From the NCBI GenBank assembly GCA_035289205.1, contig DATDXV010000041.1, positions 1-13,940 of the forward strand: a stretch of 13,940 nucleotides of DNA, in the 5' to 3' direction. The notes under the pieces were generated by a model. The model was not told the DNA's origin, ran no database searches, and saw nothing but the letters and a program-made list of their open reading frames with translations. Positions 7,310-13,309 of this stretch are shown here, in pieces. Source of the stretch: DATDXV01 sp035289205. GTDB lineage: Archaea > Aenigmatarchaeota > Aenigmatarchaeia > Aenigmatarchaeales > DATDXV01. Numbering within the stretch: position 1 is the first letter of the stretch; every line of letters starts with the position of its first letter. The position numbers and the translations under genes were made by a program.

Positions 7310-7468
7310 TTCTAAAAAGGATTCCTCAAAATAAAGATAACTCTAAATAATAGAAAAATCTTGGCTCGCATAATCGACGAAACGCGCTCATTACCAAAAT
7401 TGTTTTTTGAGGAAAACCCTTTCAAAATGTCGATTTGCTCGTTACTATTCCATCTCGGAATCAAGCAA
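7310..7468 (-). other. 23S intron 7 (E. coli ~2475, tip of helix 89), about 159 nt, limits uncertain
   Basis: The 5' strand of helix 89 (GCGGGCGAGAGCTCC, to 7475) is separated from its partner (CGAGAACCCGC, from 7309) by about 160 nt where conserved 23S has only a short loop. The limits given rest on a weak BHB with central CUAG/UUAG and bulges UUU and AAC. The insert contains two strong stems: TTTGCTTG/CGAGCAAA, and TTCCTCAAAA/TTTTGAGGAA followed by AAAGG/CCTTT. The second stem, with a 3-nt bulge beside AAGG/CCTT, is an alternative splice motif that would leave about 60 nt in the rRNA. It has no open reading frame. Confidence 0.65.
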
Positions 7469-7539
7469 AACTAGGAGCTCTCGCCCGCCACGACTCTGTT
7501 ATAGAGTGGCGATGCGCAGAGAAATCAGATAGATACACT

Positions 7540-7845
7540 TCATTCACTATCCGATTCTGTCTTCTGAGAAGCCTTAAAACTTTCATAATTATCTTTGCAC
7601 CCTTCCAAAAATCCCTGATCCATAGGACCAAGCCAGCCCAAACTATAATGTATAACCTTCATTGATATTTCCACAGCATCTTGGTGTCCTCCATAGTGAA
7701 ATACAATTGTTTTTCCTCCTGTTCCAATTCTTTCAAGAACTACAGCTCTAGCTTTGTCATAATTCAGTCCGAATGTCCTTCCTACTACTAGAAGTTGATC
7801 TAGCTCATCTAAAGAATATTTTTCTGATTGAAGTTCTACTGCCAT
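7540..7845 (-). CDS. Intron-encoded 101-residue protein, not LAGLIDADG
   Basis: The protein starts MAVELQSEKYSLDELDQ and ends KTESDSE. An upstream in-frame TTG (7863) is possible, but the ATG at 7845 is preferred because a TATA-like box lies 28-29 nt before it, the spacing used by other genes in this window. The N-terminal half looks helical (SLDELDQLLVVGRTFGL, YDKARAVVLERIG). The second half has TIVFHYGGHQDAVEISMKV and SLGWLGPMDQGFLEGCKD. There is no LAGLIDADG, HNH or GIY-YIG motif. Archaeal rRNA introns usually encode LAGLIDADG homing endonucleases, so this is atypical. It may be a novel homing factor, an RNA-binding protein or unrelated cargo. I do not recognise the family. Confidence 0.7.
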   Translation of the reverse strand: MAVELQSEKYSLDELDQLLVVGRTFGLNYDKARAVVLERIGTGGKTIVFHYGGHQDAVEISMKVIHYSLGWLGPMDQGFLEGCKDNYESFKASQKTESDSE

Positions 7846-7866
7846 GTAGATATCTAGAAGCAAAAA

Positions 7867-7875
7867 TATTTAAGC
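7867..7875 (-). promoter_or_regulatory. TATA-like promoter inside the 2449 intron
   Basis: The minus strand reads GCTTAAATATTTTTG. The box starts 28-29 nt before the ATG at 7845, matching the other leaderless promoters in this window, so the intron protein may be transcribed independently of the rRNA. Confidence 0.5.
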
Positions 7876-8463
7876 TTCTCAGAAGACCCATGCTCTCTGC
7901 ACAATACCATATCCCCGGGGTAACTTTTCTGAAGTCACCGATAGCTATCAATGCCAACTCGGCGTATCGCTAGCCCATACTTTCGTATCTGAATTCATTG
8001 CTGTGTTGAATCCAGTCAAGCCCGCTTTTGCGCTTACACTCTACTCCAGATTTCTGACCTGGATGAGCGGACCTTTGGGCGCTCTTGATCTCCTGTCAAG
8101 AGCGTACCGCCCCAGCCGAGCGGCCCACCAATCGGTGTCCCCCCGAGTCGAGGGTTAGTCGTACGATCATCACATGGGAGTGTTACATTGTCGCCTATCT
8201 GTCGGCCAAAACCAACAGCTTGGCAGCTCCTCCCTACACTGTGATGCAACAACCATACAACAACGACAGGCTGCCGCAGAGCTCCACGGGGTCTTCTCTA
8301 TGTGGTCGGAGAAATATCATTACTACTTGCTCCGATTCCCACCGAGGGTCAGTGGCCTTTTCACCACTAAAGCAAGTTCACCGGGTTCCAGACCGGGACA
8401 GTGACCAACTCGTTAAGCCCTTGATGCAGGTCGACATTTAATCGACAAGGGATTACGCTACCT

Positions 8464-8520
8464 ATGCCCAGAAGACGATCTTGTCATATTCATGCAAGAT
8501 GAATCTAGTGACCACCTTCT
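8464..8520 (-). other. 23S intron 5 (E. coli ~1927), 57 nt mini-intron
   Basis: Exon GACCGTCTTA ends at 8521 and AGGTAGCG resumes at 8463; joining restores the universal CUUAAGGUAGCG. BHB fit: outer helix ACC/GGU, central helix GUCU/GGGC, bulges UAA (8522-8520) and AUA (8465-8463), inner helix GAAG/CUUC with one extra U. Inside, ATTCAT/ATGAAT and the overlapping ATCTTG/CAAGAT form alternative hairpins. The site is a well-known rRNA intron hotspot. There is no coding capacity. Confidence 0.88.
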
Positions 8521-8536
8521 TAAGACGGTCAGAGTG

Positions 8537-8562
8537 TTCGGTTTGTAGACAGAATCTACAAA
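8537..8562 (-). other. 23S intron 4 in the helix 69 loop (E. coli ~1914), 26-28 nt
   Basis: Helix 69 should read GGCGGU-loop-ACCGUC with a 7-nt loop like AACUAUG. Here 28 extra bases (8535-8562) follow GGCGGUAA. They contain a perfect 8-bp hairpin TTTGTAGA/TCTACAAA with loop TTCTG. A canonical BHB fits: central helix CGGU/ACCG, bulges AAU (8564-8562) and AAC (8538-8536), inner helix of 7 bp. BHB cuts remove 26 nt and leave a 9-nt loop (AACACUCUG); removing 28 nt would give the usual 7-nt loop AACUCUG. If spliced, it is among the smallest rRNA introns I know of. Confidence 0.8.
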
Positions 8563-9620
8563 TTACCGCCGCCGTTTACCGGGGCTTGGGTTGGTTGGAA
8601 CCAACTTTAACACACCGGCACTGGGCAGGCCTCACTGGCTATACATGTGATTTCTCATTAGCAGCCAGCTGTGTTTTTGTTAAACAGTCGGTTGATCCTT
8701 GTTACTGCGACCTCTCCACCTCTGGAGAGGCACCTCTTATACCTAAGATACGAGGCTAATTTGCCGAGTTCCCTGGCCTGGTGTCTCCCGACACGCCATT
8801 GCCTTCTCAGCAAGAGCACCTGTGTCGGTTCTGAATACGGACACGAACACAACTCCCATCTTGTGTTTTCATGGGCTCTAGGAATTTACGGAACTCCAGT
8901 ATACACCAGAGCTATTCGCACATTCATCCACTTCTCTCCATGACGGAACTCCATGGACTTCAATGCTTGACTTGCGTCCGCATATCCTAAAGCATCACAA
9001 GAAGGTTTTAACGCAATGTCCGTGGCTGCAGAATATTAACTGCATTCCCTGTCGGTTTGTTCAGTTAAGGCAAACCTTAGGATCGGCTAACTTACGGCCG
9101 ATAGACGTTGCCGTAAAACTCTTGCTCTTTAGGCGCTGGAATTTTTCATTCCAGTTTGCTGTTACTTGTTGCAGGATTATCAATACTGGGCGGTCCACAC
9201 CTGCTCACGCAGATGCTTCTACCCGCGCAGCACGCCTCTCTACATTATCGCTTTCGCGATCTAGGGTATCGGATCTGAACTTACCCCCGTCCATTTTCAG
9301 CCCAAAAACTCTCGGGTGGTCCGTTATTACACGTTGATTGTGCGATAGCTACTTCTAAGCTTACGCCCCACCTGTCTTTGAGTTTTCAGCACCTTTGTGA
9401 CTTAGTTCAGAATTAGGGTCCTTAACCCTAGGCACGGTTGTTCCCGTTTCGGATACCCAGCTTACCCGGGTACCCTCACTCCCGCCTTCTACGGCGCTGA
9501 CAGATTATTAGTTTGACAGGGATGCCGGCGATTTCTCACCTTAACACCCCAATCAGTGCTTTACCCTGTCAGCAACCTCTGGCGAGGCTGTCCTGAGGGA
9601 CATTTCGAGAGGAACCAGCT

Positions 9621-9665
9621 CAAGTGTCTCTAAGTAGCTGTCAAAGATATCTGCCACTTAAAGAT
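9621..9665 (-). other. 23S intron 3 (E. coli ~805), 45 nt with a textbook BHB
   Basis: Exon GGTGAT ends at 9666 and AGCTGG resumes at 9620; joining gives the universal GGUGAUAGCUGG. BHB: outer helix AGC/GCU, central helix GGUG/CACU, bulges AUA (9667-9665) and UGA (9622-9620), inner helix of 12 bp (UCUUUAAGUGGC with GCUACUUAGAGA) closed by a 14-nt loop. Every part of the motif is present, so cut sites can be assigned to the base. Confidence 0.92.
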
Positions 9666-9679
9666 ATCACCGCTTTCGA

Positions 9680-9726
9680 TAGGCTTTTGGTGTCAGCCAA
9701 TCGAAGTGTGGTTCAATCTAAATCAA
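9680..9726 (-). other. 23S intron 2 (E. coli ~785), about 47 nt, without a clean BHB
   Basis: Exon GGTCAA ends near 9727 and TCGAAAGCGG resumes near 9679; joining gives AAUCGAAAGCGGUGAU as expected upstream of the next intron. A shift of one base is possible. Only GGU/GCC pairs at the BHB position. Instead two competing hairpins bridge the junctions: GGTCAAT with ATTGAACC (one bulged A), and TTCGATTGGCT with AGCCTATCGAA (one mismatch). Splicing may need a relaxed motif or removal of the neighbouring intron first. Confidence 0.75.
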
Positions 9727-9995
9727 TTGACCGATTTCACCCCTAACCCCAAGTCACCCGAGTGATTCGTAGCTCAACATCGGTATCAGACCTCCACGCA
9801 GCTTTGGCTGCGCTTCATCTTGCTCAGGGTTAGATCAAGCGGTTTCGGGTCTTGCCCCTGTGACTACTCCCTCTTTCAAAGGAAGCCCCTCGCTTATACT
9901 GCGGGCTTTTTGCTTTCGCTTAGGATTAACTGCTTAACAGCCTATCCTCGCCACAGAGACAAACTCCCTGCATAGTGTTTTTCGTTTGAGAAAGA

Positions 9996-10217
9996 TTATT
10001 TGCGTCGTCTTGGAACAATCCCATCTTGTCTAACCATTTTAAAGAAATAATAAAAATCCACAGGAGACGGTGACATCAGCCATTTCTGCCTGTTCCCTTC
10101 AAAATCATACCCCTTTCCTCCGTATGCAAGAGCGTATCCAGCACCTTTCAGAAGATAGAGCATTGACTGCCCTATCAAATAGTATTCCGCTGCTGCGATC
10201 AACACTTCATTTGCCAT
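9996..10217 (-). CDS. Intron-encoded 73-residue protein, not LAGLIDADG
   Basis: The protein begins MANEVLIAAAEYYLIGQSML and ends DGIVPRRRK. The ATG at 10217 is chosen because TTTAAGC begins 29 nt upstream; an in-frame GTG at 10277 would add 20 residues. The first 32 residues form a hydrophobic or amphipathic helix with a Gly/Ala-rich turn (LLKGAGYALAYGGKG). The rest is aromatic and basic (NRQKWLMSPSP, DFYYFFKMVRQ). No homing endonuclease motif is present. The basic, aromatic C-terminus would suit RNA binding, but this is speculation. It shows no similarity by eye to the other intron protein. Confidence 0.6.
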   Translation of the reverse strand: MANEVLIAAAEYYLIGQSMLYLLKGAGYALAYGGKGYDFEGNRQKWLMSPSPVDFYYFFKMVRQDGIVPRRRK

Positions 10218-10238
10218 ACAGATATATTTGGACGCAAA

Positions 10239-10246
10239 GCTTAAAT
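10239..10246 (-). promoter_or_regulatory. TATA-like promoter inside the ~580 intron
   Basis: The minus strand reads GGATTTAAGC, with the first T of TTTAAGC at about 10246, 29 nt before the ATG at 10217. Confidence 0.45.
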
Positions 10247-10890
10247 CCTTCTTCAAATTTCGAAACTTACTCCACAACCCTGTAAGCCACCTTTAGTACG
10301 AACACCTTGCGATGTTTTCCTTCAAGGAGGCACCTTCCGGGCCGTGGATGACTTTAGCTGTCTGGTTTCAGGATCTTTTTACCTTCTACGAAGAATACTT
10401 TTCAACTTTCGCTCGCGCTACTTCTCCGCTATCGGACTCTTTACATATTTAGGGTTAGAAATTGATACCTCCTGTCTTCCCACTCCATATCCGAGGAATG
10501 GTACTCTATTCCCGAATCACCTTTCCAGTCTTCGCCTACGCAACTATCATGCTCTAAGGTATCTCGTTCCAGAGAACTTCGACTCAACTGACTAAGGTAT
10601 ACCGGGCTCCACATCCCGCGCTGTTTCCAGCTTGGTTCGGTTTGCCCTCTGCTGTTTTCGGTCGCCCCTACTTGCAGCATCGCGATTGCTTTCTTTTCCT
10701 GCGCTTATTAAAATGCTTTAATTCAGCGCGTTCCCTCTCCTCTCGGAGTTCCGACCGAAGTCGACGTGATGTCACATTCGGAAATCCCACGTTCGAAGAC
10801 CGCTTGCGTCTCGCGTGGGCTTATCGCAGCTTGCTACGTCCTTCATCGGTGTAAAGAACCGAGCCATCCACCAGATAGCTCAATGAACTC

Positions 10891-10919
10891 GCTTTGACCC
10901 TTTCCATGCCTTTGCTGGT
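10891..10919 (-). repeat. 5' strand of the pre-23S processing stem
   Basis: It pairs with 6629-6657: an outer 13-bp helix, a 3-bp UGG/CCA helix flanked by 3-nt bulges, and the 10-bp helix 1 extension. The predicted endonuclease cut AA^A places the 5' end of pre-23S at 10901, two bases before the start of helix 1. Confidence 0.85.
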
Positions 10920-11258
10920 ATCATTGATCATGAAGATCTCCAGCGACTCAACAGTTACTCCGCCTCACTCATCTGCGTATGCATCGTTTCGGGACGGTGA
11001 TATCATTGTCGCCTACTACCCTTCCATCACAGACAGCTCTGCGATGTGCACTATTTTCTTGCCGTCTTATACCCCGTGGGCATTTCATAGCTTTTCGCTC
11101 AGCCTAGACAGATTCAAATCATCCGGCACTCACGATTTGATTTTGTGAGCATGATGGATTCTATGATGAACCTTGTGTAAGGATCAAAGAAATCGCACTC
11201 TAGTTAGGGAATTTTCCACAACTAGAGTTTGTTTGACATATTATCACGTACGCTTGTA
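10920..11258 (-). other. Long structured 5' leader of pre-23S, no recognised gene
   Basis: About 340 nt lie between the predicted transcription start and the processing stem. Local stems seen on the minus strand: ACTCTAGTT/AACTAGAGT (11228-11220 with 11205-11197, 9 bp), CTCAC/GTGAG with a competing TCAAATC/GATTTGA, and CATCGCAGA/TCTGTGATG (9 bp) closed by the tetraloop GCTG, enclosed by GACGG/CCGTC. I found no convincing 16S, 5S, tRNA, SRP or RNase P RNA signature and no open reading frame with coding character. It may be a processed spacer or an unrecognised RNA. Confidence 0.5.
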
Positions 11259-11279
11259 GAACTTTACTCGTGATGAACC

Positions 11280-11289
11280 TATTTAAAGC
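11280..11289 (-). promoter_or_regulatory. Promoter of the 23S transcription unit
   Basis: The minus strand reads AAAAGCTTTAAATAGG, an A-rich BRE-like stretch followed by TTTAAATA (11287-11280). Transcription would start near 11258. It sits 8-17 bp beyond the stop of the upstream membrane-protein gene, so rRNA has its own promoter. Confidence 0.65.
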
Positions 11290-11296
11290 TTTTGTT

Positions 11297-11647
11297 TCAT
11301 TCCTGATAACGATGCTTCTTCATCTCTTCAATATGCCTTCTCTCTATCTCCTCCCTGTTGACTGTAACATAGAAGAAATACAGCGAGACTCCGAAGAGTA
11401 TTGCACCGCTTATGCCTACATTCGTCTTTATGTCATCTATTATGGAAAAGTCAAGAAAATTCAATGATATTGCGATAAAGATCAATCCTATTATGAAAAC
11501 AGGACCCAGGAAAAGAAGGGAGATGAGATCAACAACATCCTCAGACTGCGGAGGGCTTTTTCTTTTTGCGAATTTTACTATGGCCCATATAACTACAAGA
11601 AACAATGACAAAACAAGCGAAACCTCGTTTATTGGTAATACAACCAT
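11297..11647 (-). CDS. Small three-helix membrane protein, paralogue A
   Basis: This 116-residue protein has three hydrophobic segments: VSLVLSLFLVVIWAIVKFA (about 9-27), the long LISLLFLGPVFIIGLIFIAI (about 41-60) and ISGAILFGVSLYFFYVTV (about 79-96), followed by a highly charged tail (EEIERRHIEEMKKHR). It shares the order and motifs of the gene just upstream: PIxEx(S/T)xVxS, W-x-(I/F)-(V/I)-K-F, R-(K/R)-S, ED-V-V-D and a final GxxLxFxY. The start is supported by AGTGAT three bases before the ATG, and only nine bases separate it from the upstream stop. Function unknown. Confidence 0.8.
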   Translation of the reverse strand: MVVLPINEVSLVLSLFLVVIWAIVKFAKRKSPPQSEDVVDLISLLFLGPVFIIGLIFIAISLNFLDFSIIDDIKTNVGISGAILFGVSLYFFYVTVNREEIERRHIEEMKKHRYQE

Positions 11648-11656
11648 AGTATCACT

Positions 11657-11953
11657 CTAAGGCTGGCGCAGAGCCAAGTAGTAGAAGTATAATCCGGCTC
11701 CTATTAAAAGGCCTCCTCCCAGGCCTATCACCAATTTGAAATCCTGAAGAACAAGAACAGGGACAAGATCGAGGGCTATAGCTATGAGCACAACCCCTGC
11801 AACCATGTCCCCTCCTATAAGTATGAGCCCTATCATATCTACCACATCCTCCGGATCTGGATGCGATCTTCTCTGGACAAATTTTATGAACCCCCATGCC
11901 AGGGCAAGCGCTATGGAAACGACAACTGTAGCCTCCCCGATGGGCAATGACAT
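11657..11953 (-). CDS. Small three-helix membrane protein, paralogue B
   Basis: This 98-residue protein has three hydrophobic segments: TVVVSIALALAWGFIKFV (about 9-26), VDMIGLILIGGDMVAGVVLI (about 38-57) and a Gly-rich LVIGLGGGLLIGAGLYFYYL (about 74-93). It is a tandem duplicate of the following gene but lacks its charged tail. Both keep the soluble linker with acidic EDVVD between helices 1 and 2. A TATA-like box 30 nt upstream of the ATG indicates that the pair is transcribed as its own unit. Function unknown; I do not recognise the family. Confidence 0.8.
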   Translation of the reverse strand: MSLPIGEATVVVSIALALAWGFIKFVQRRSHPDPEDVVDMIGLILIGGDMVAGVVLIAIALDLVPVLVLQDFKLVIGLGGGLLIGAGLYFYYLALRQP

Positions 11954-11975
11954 GCTATGAATAGAAATGGGGGAG

Positions 11976-11983
11976 CTTTTAAA
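11976..11983 (-). promoter_or_regulatory. TATA-like promoter of the small membrane-protein pair
   Basis: The minus strand reads ACTTTAAAAGC. The first T (11983) is 30 nt before the ATG at 11953 and only ten bases beyond the stop of the cPGS-like gene. Confidence 0.55.
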
Positions 11984-11992
11984 GTTGATAGG

Positions 11993-13309
11993 TCAGATAA
12001 TCCTAAACTTCTTCATTATCTGTTCCAGATTAGGCTCCCCGATCTCCTTAAGGTCATATCTTACTCTTAGAGAGGGCTTGTTTAATTTGAGAAACTTGCT
12101 CAGATCAACAGGCGTTCCTATGATTACAAGATCCGCTGGAGTCGCATTTATTGTCTGTTCAAGCTCTGCCATCTGTTTTGTGGAATAGCCCATTGCAGGC
12201 AATGCCGCTCCTATGTGAGGGTATTTCCCATAAACCTCCTTTAGCGAACCGATGGCATACGCCCGCGGGTTTACCAGATGACCGCCATATCGCTCTGCCG
12301 CTATTGCCCCGGCACCCATTGAAAGACCGCCATGCGTCAGAGTTGGACCGTCTTCAACAACCAGAACTCTTTTTCCAAAGATCTTCTCTGAAGCATCAAT
12401 TGCTATAGGCAGACTAGCCTTAATCACTATTGCAGAGGGGTTTAACAGCTGTGCATTCTCCATAACCCTCTCCACATCCTCTGGGCACGAACTATCCACC
12501 TTGTTGACTATTATAACATCCGCCGCCCTAAAGTTTGTTTCTCCAGGATGATATGCAATCTCATGCCCAGCTCTTCTTGCATCAGCAACAGTTATCCATA
12601 AATCCGGTTTTATGAATGAGAAGTCGTTGTTTCCGCCGTCCCAGACTATCACTTCCGCTTCCCTTTCTGCAAGCCTTAGAATCTTCTCATAGTCAACTCC
12701 AGCATAAACAATTGTGCCGTTTGCAATATGCGGGGCATACTCCTCCATCTCCTCAATCGTGCACTTGTTCTTCTTCATATCTTCCAGCGCTGCAAATCTC
12801 TGTACCGCTTGCTTGCCAAGATTGCCGTACGGCATAGGATGCCTTATCACTACTGTCTTCTTCCCGCTAGTCCGCAGGATATCAATAACCTTCCTTGATG
12901 TCGGGCTCTTTCCGGCTCCTGTCCTTACTGCTGTCACAGCAACCACAGGCTTCTTTGATTTCAGCATTGTATCCTTCGGTCCAAGCAGAACAAAATTCGC
13001 ACCGGCAGCCAAAACTATCGATGCCTTGTGCATAACATCTTCATGCAAAAGATCAGAATAAGAAAGAATGACATCATCAACTTTGAATTTCTTAATAAGC
13101 TTAGTTATATCAGATTCGTCATATATTGGAATTCCATCGGGATATCCTTTTCCTGCAAGCTCTTTAGGGTATCTTCTTCCTTCAATGCCAGGAATCTGAT
13201 TTGCTGTAAATGCAACGACTTTGCAGTCCTTGTTACCGCGGCAGAACATATTAAAATTGTGAAACTCTCTTCCAGCTGCTCCCATTAGTATGGCATTCCT
13301 TTTTTTCAT
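11993..13309 (-). CDS. Cyclic 2,3-diphosphoglycerate synthetase-like / COG2403 predicted GTPase
   Basis: This 438-residue protein has a Rossmann-like N-terminal domain (NAILMGAAGREFHNFN, then YPDGIPIY). A P-loop follows in VTAVRTGAGKSPTSR (about 125-139), with VWDGGNND (about 222-229) and a G4-like NKVD (about 269-272). Families with this layout are annotated as COG2403 predicted GTPase or cyclic 2,3-diphosphoglycerate synthetase; the characterised methanogen enzyme makes the cyclic bisphosphoglycerate thermoprotectant from 2,3-bisphosphoglycerate with ATP. The length fits. Whether this protein makes that product cannot be told from sequence. Its ATG directly follows the stop of the NUDIX gene with no spacer (TAG ATG), and GGTGGT three bases upstream may serve as a ribosome binding site, so the two are one operon. 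Confidence 0.82.
   Translation of the reverse strand: MKKRNAILMGAAGREFHNFNMFCRGNKDCKVVAFTANQIPGIEGRRYPKELAGKGYPDGIPIYDESDITKLIKKFKVDDVILSYSDLLHEDVMHKASIVLAAGANFVLLGPKDTMLKSKKPVVAVTAVRTGAGKSPTSRKVIDILRTSGKKTVVIRHPMPYGNLGKQAVQRFAALEDMKKNKCTIEEMEEYAPHIANGTIVYAGVDYEKILRLAEREAEVIVWDGGNNDFSFIKPDLWITVADARRAGHEIAYHPGETNFRAADVIIVNKVDSSCPEDVERVMENAQLLNPSAIVIKASLPIAIDASEKIFGKRVLVVEDGPTLTHGGLSMGAGAIAAERYGGHLVNPRAYAIGSLKEVYGKYPHIGAALPAMGYSTKQMAELEQTINATPADLVIIGTPVDLSKFLKLNKPSLRVRYDLKEIGEPNLEQIMKKFRII

Larger units (their letters stand above)
7501..7910 (-). other. 23S intron 6 (E. coli 2449, peptidyl transferase centre), 410 nt, encodes a small protein
   Basis: Exon CCCCGGGGAT ends at 7911 and AACAG resumes at 7500; joining gives the universal GGGGAUAACAG around A2451. 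BHB fit: central helix GGGG/CUCU, bulges AUA (7912-7910) and AUA (7502-7500), inner helix UGGU/GCCA, then an 8-bp helix GUGCAGAG/CUCUGCGC. Position 2449 is a known archaeal intron site. The last intron bases (CGCCAC, 7511-7506) are complementary to exon GTGGCG (7489-7484), which forms helix 89 after splicing, so intron and mature folds compete. It carries the open reading frame 7540-7845 with its own promoter-like sequence. Confidence 0.88.
9970..10285 (-). other. 23S intron 1 (E. coli ~580), about 316 nt, encodes a small protein
   Basis: Exon TACTAAAGGTGGC (to about 10286) and AGGGAGTTTGTCTCTGTGGC (from about 9969) are adjacent in conserved 23S; the insert between them is about 316 nt. The limits are approximate because CAGGG occurs on both sides. 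A helix GTTGTGGAGTAAG with CTTTCTCAAAC closes the insert, and GGUG/CACU could be the BHB central helix, but no clean motif with two 3-nt bulges was found. It contains the open reading frame 9996-10217 with a TATA-like sequence upstream. Confidence 0.75.
6643..10901 (-). rRNA. 23S ribosomal RNA gene, interrupted by eight insertions
   Basis: The minus strand carries 23S hallmarks in order from 10899 down: GGTGGATGGCTCGG near the 5' end, the GTPase centre with GCTTAGAAG and GTAATA, ACGGCGG before helix 69, TTAAGGTAGCG (joined across an intron), P-loop CTGGGGCGG, CCCCGGGGAT/AACAG, ACCTCGCTGTCGG, AGCTGGGTTC, AGTACGAAAGGAAC (sarcin-ricin loop) and TGCTACTAA near the 3' end. Helix 1 is GGTCAAAGC/GCTTTGACC (10899-10891 with 6657-6649), giving the mature ends; predicted BHB cuts give 10901 and 6643. 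After removal of about 1.26 kb of insertions about 2.99 kb remain, a normal archaeal length. No 16S, 5S or tRNA gene is linked in this window. Core changes at G2661, A2503 and U2552 (E. coli numbering) are reported as findings. Compensated helices argue for a functional gene. Confidence 0.95.

Noticed and set aside
8085..9337. Several open frames on the plus strand and some on the minus strand within 8034-9337
   Set aside because: They lie entirely within conserved 23S exon sequence and have no coding character; they are by-products of rRNA.
7540..10277. LAGLIDADG homing endonucleases in the introns
   Set aside because: Both intron proteins were read through and neither contains a LAGLIDADG-like, HNH or GIY-YIG motif; both are also shorter than typical members.
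6643..10901. The possibility that this is a decayed 23S pseudogene
   Set aside because: Helices keep pairing through compensatory changes (helices 1, 69, 91, 93, 95), the P-loop, the A2451 region and the GTPase centre are intact, the exon length is normal, and processing stems and promoter are present.
10920..11258. 16S, 5S, tRNA, SRP or RNase P RNA in the leader
   Set aside because: No conserved signature (SRP GGAAG loop context, RNase P GGAAAGUC, tRNA arms) could be found; a TTCAAATC motif lacked a matching stem.
12151..13288. Several plus-strand open frames opposite the cPGS-like gene
   Set aside because: They are shadows of the well-supported minus-strand gene.
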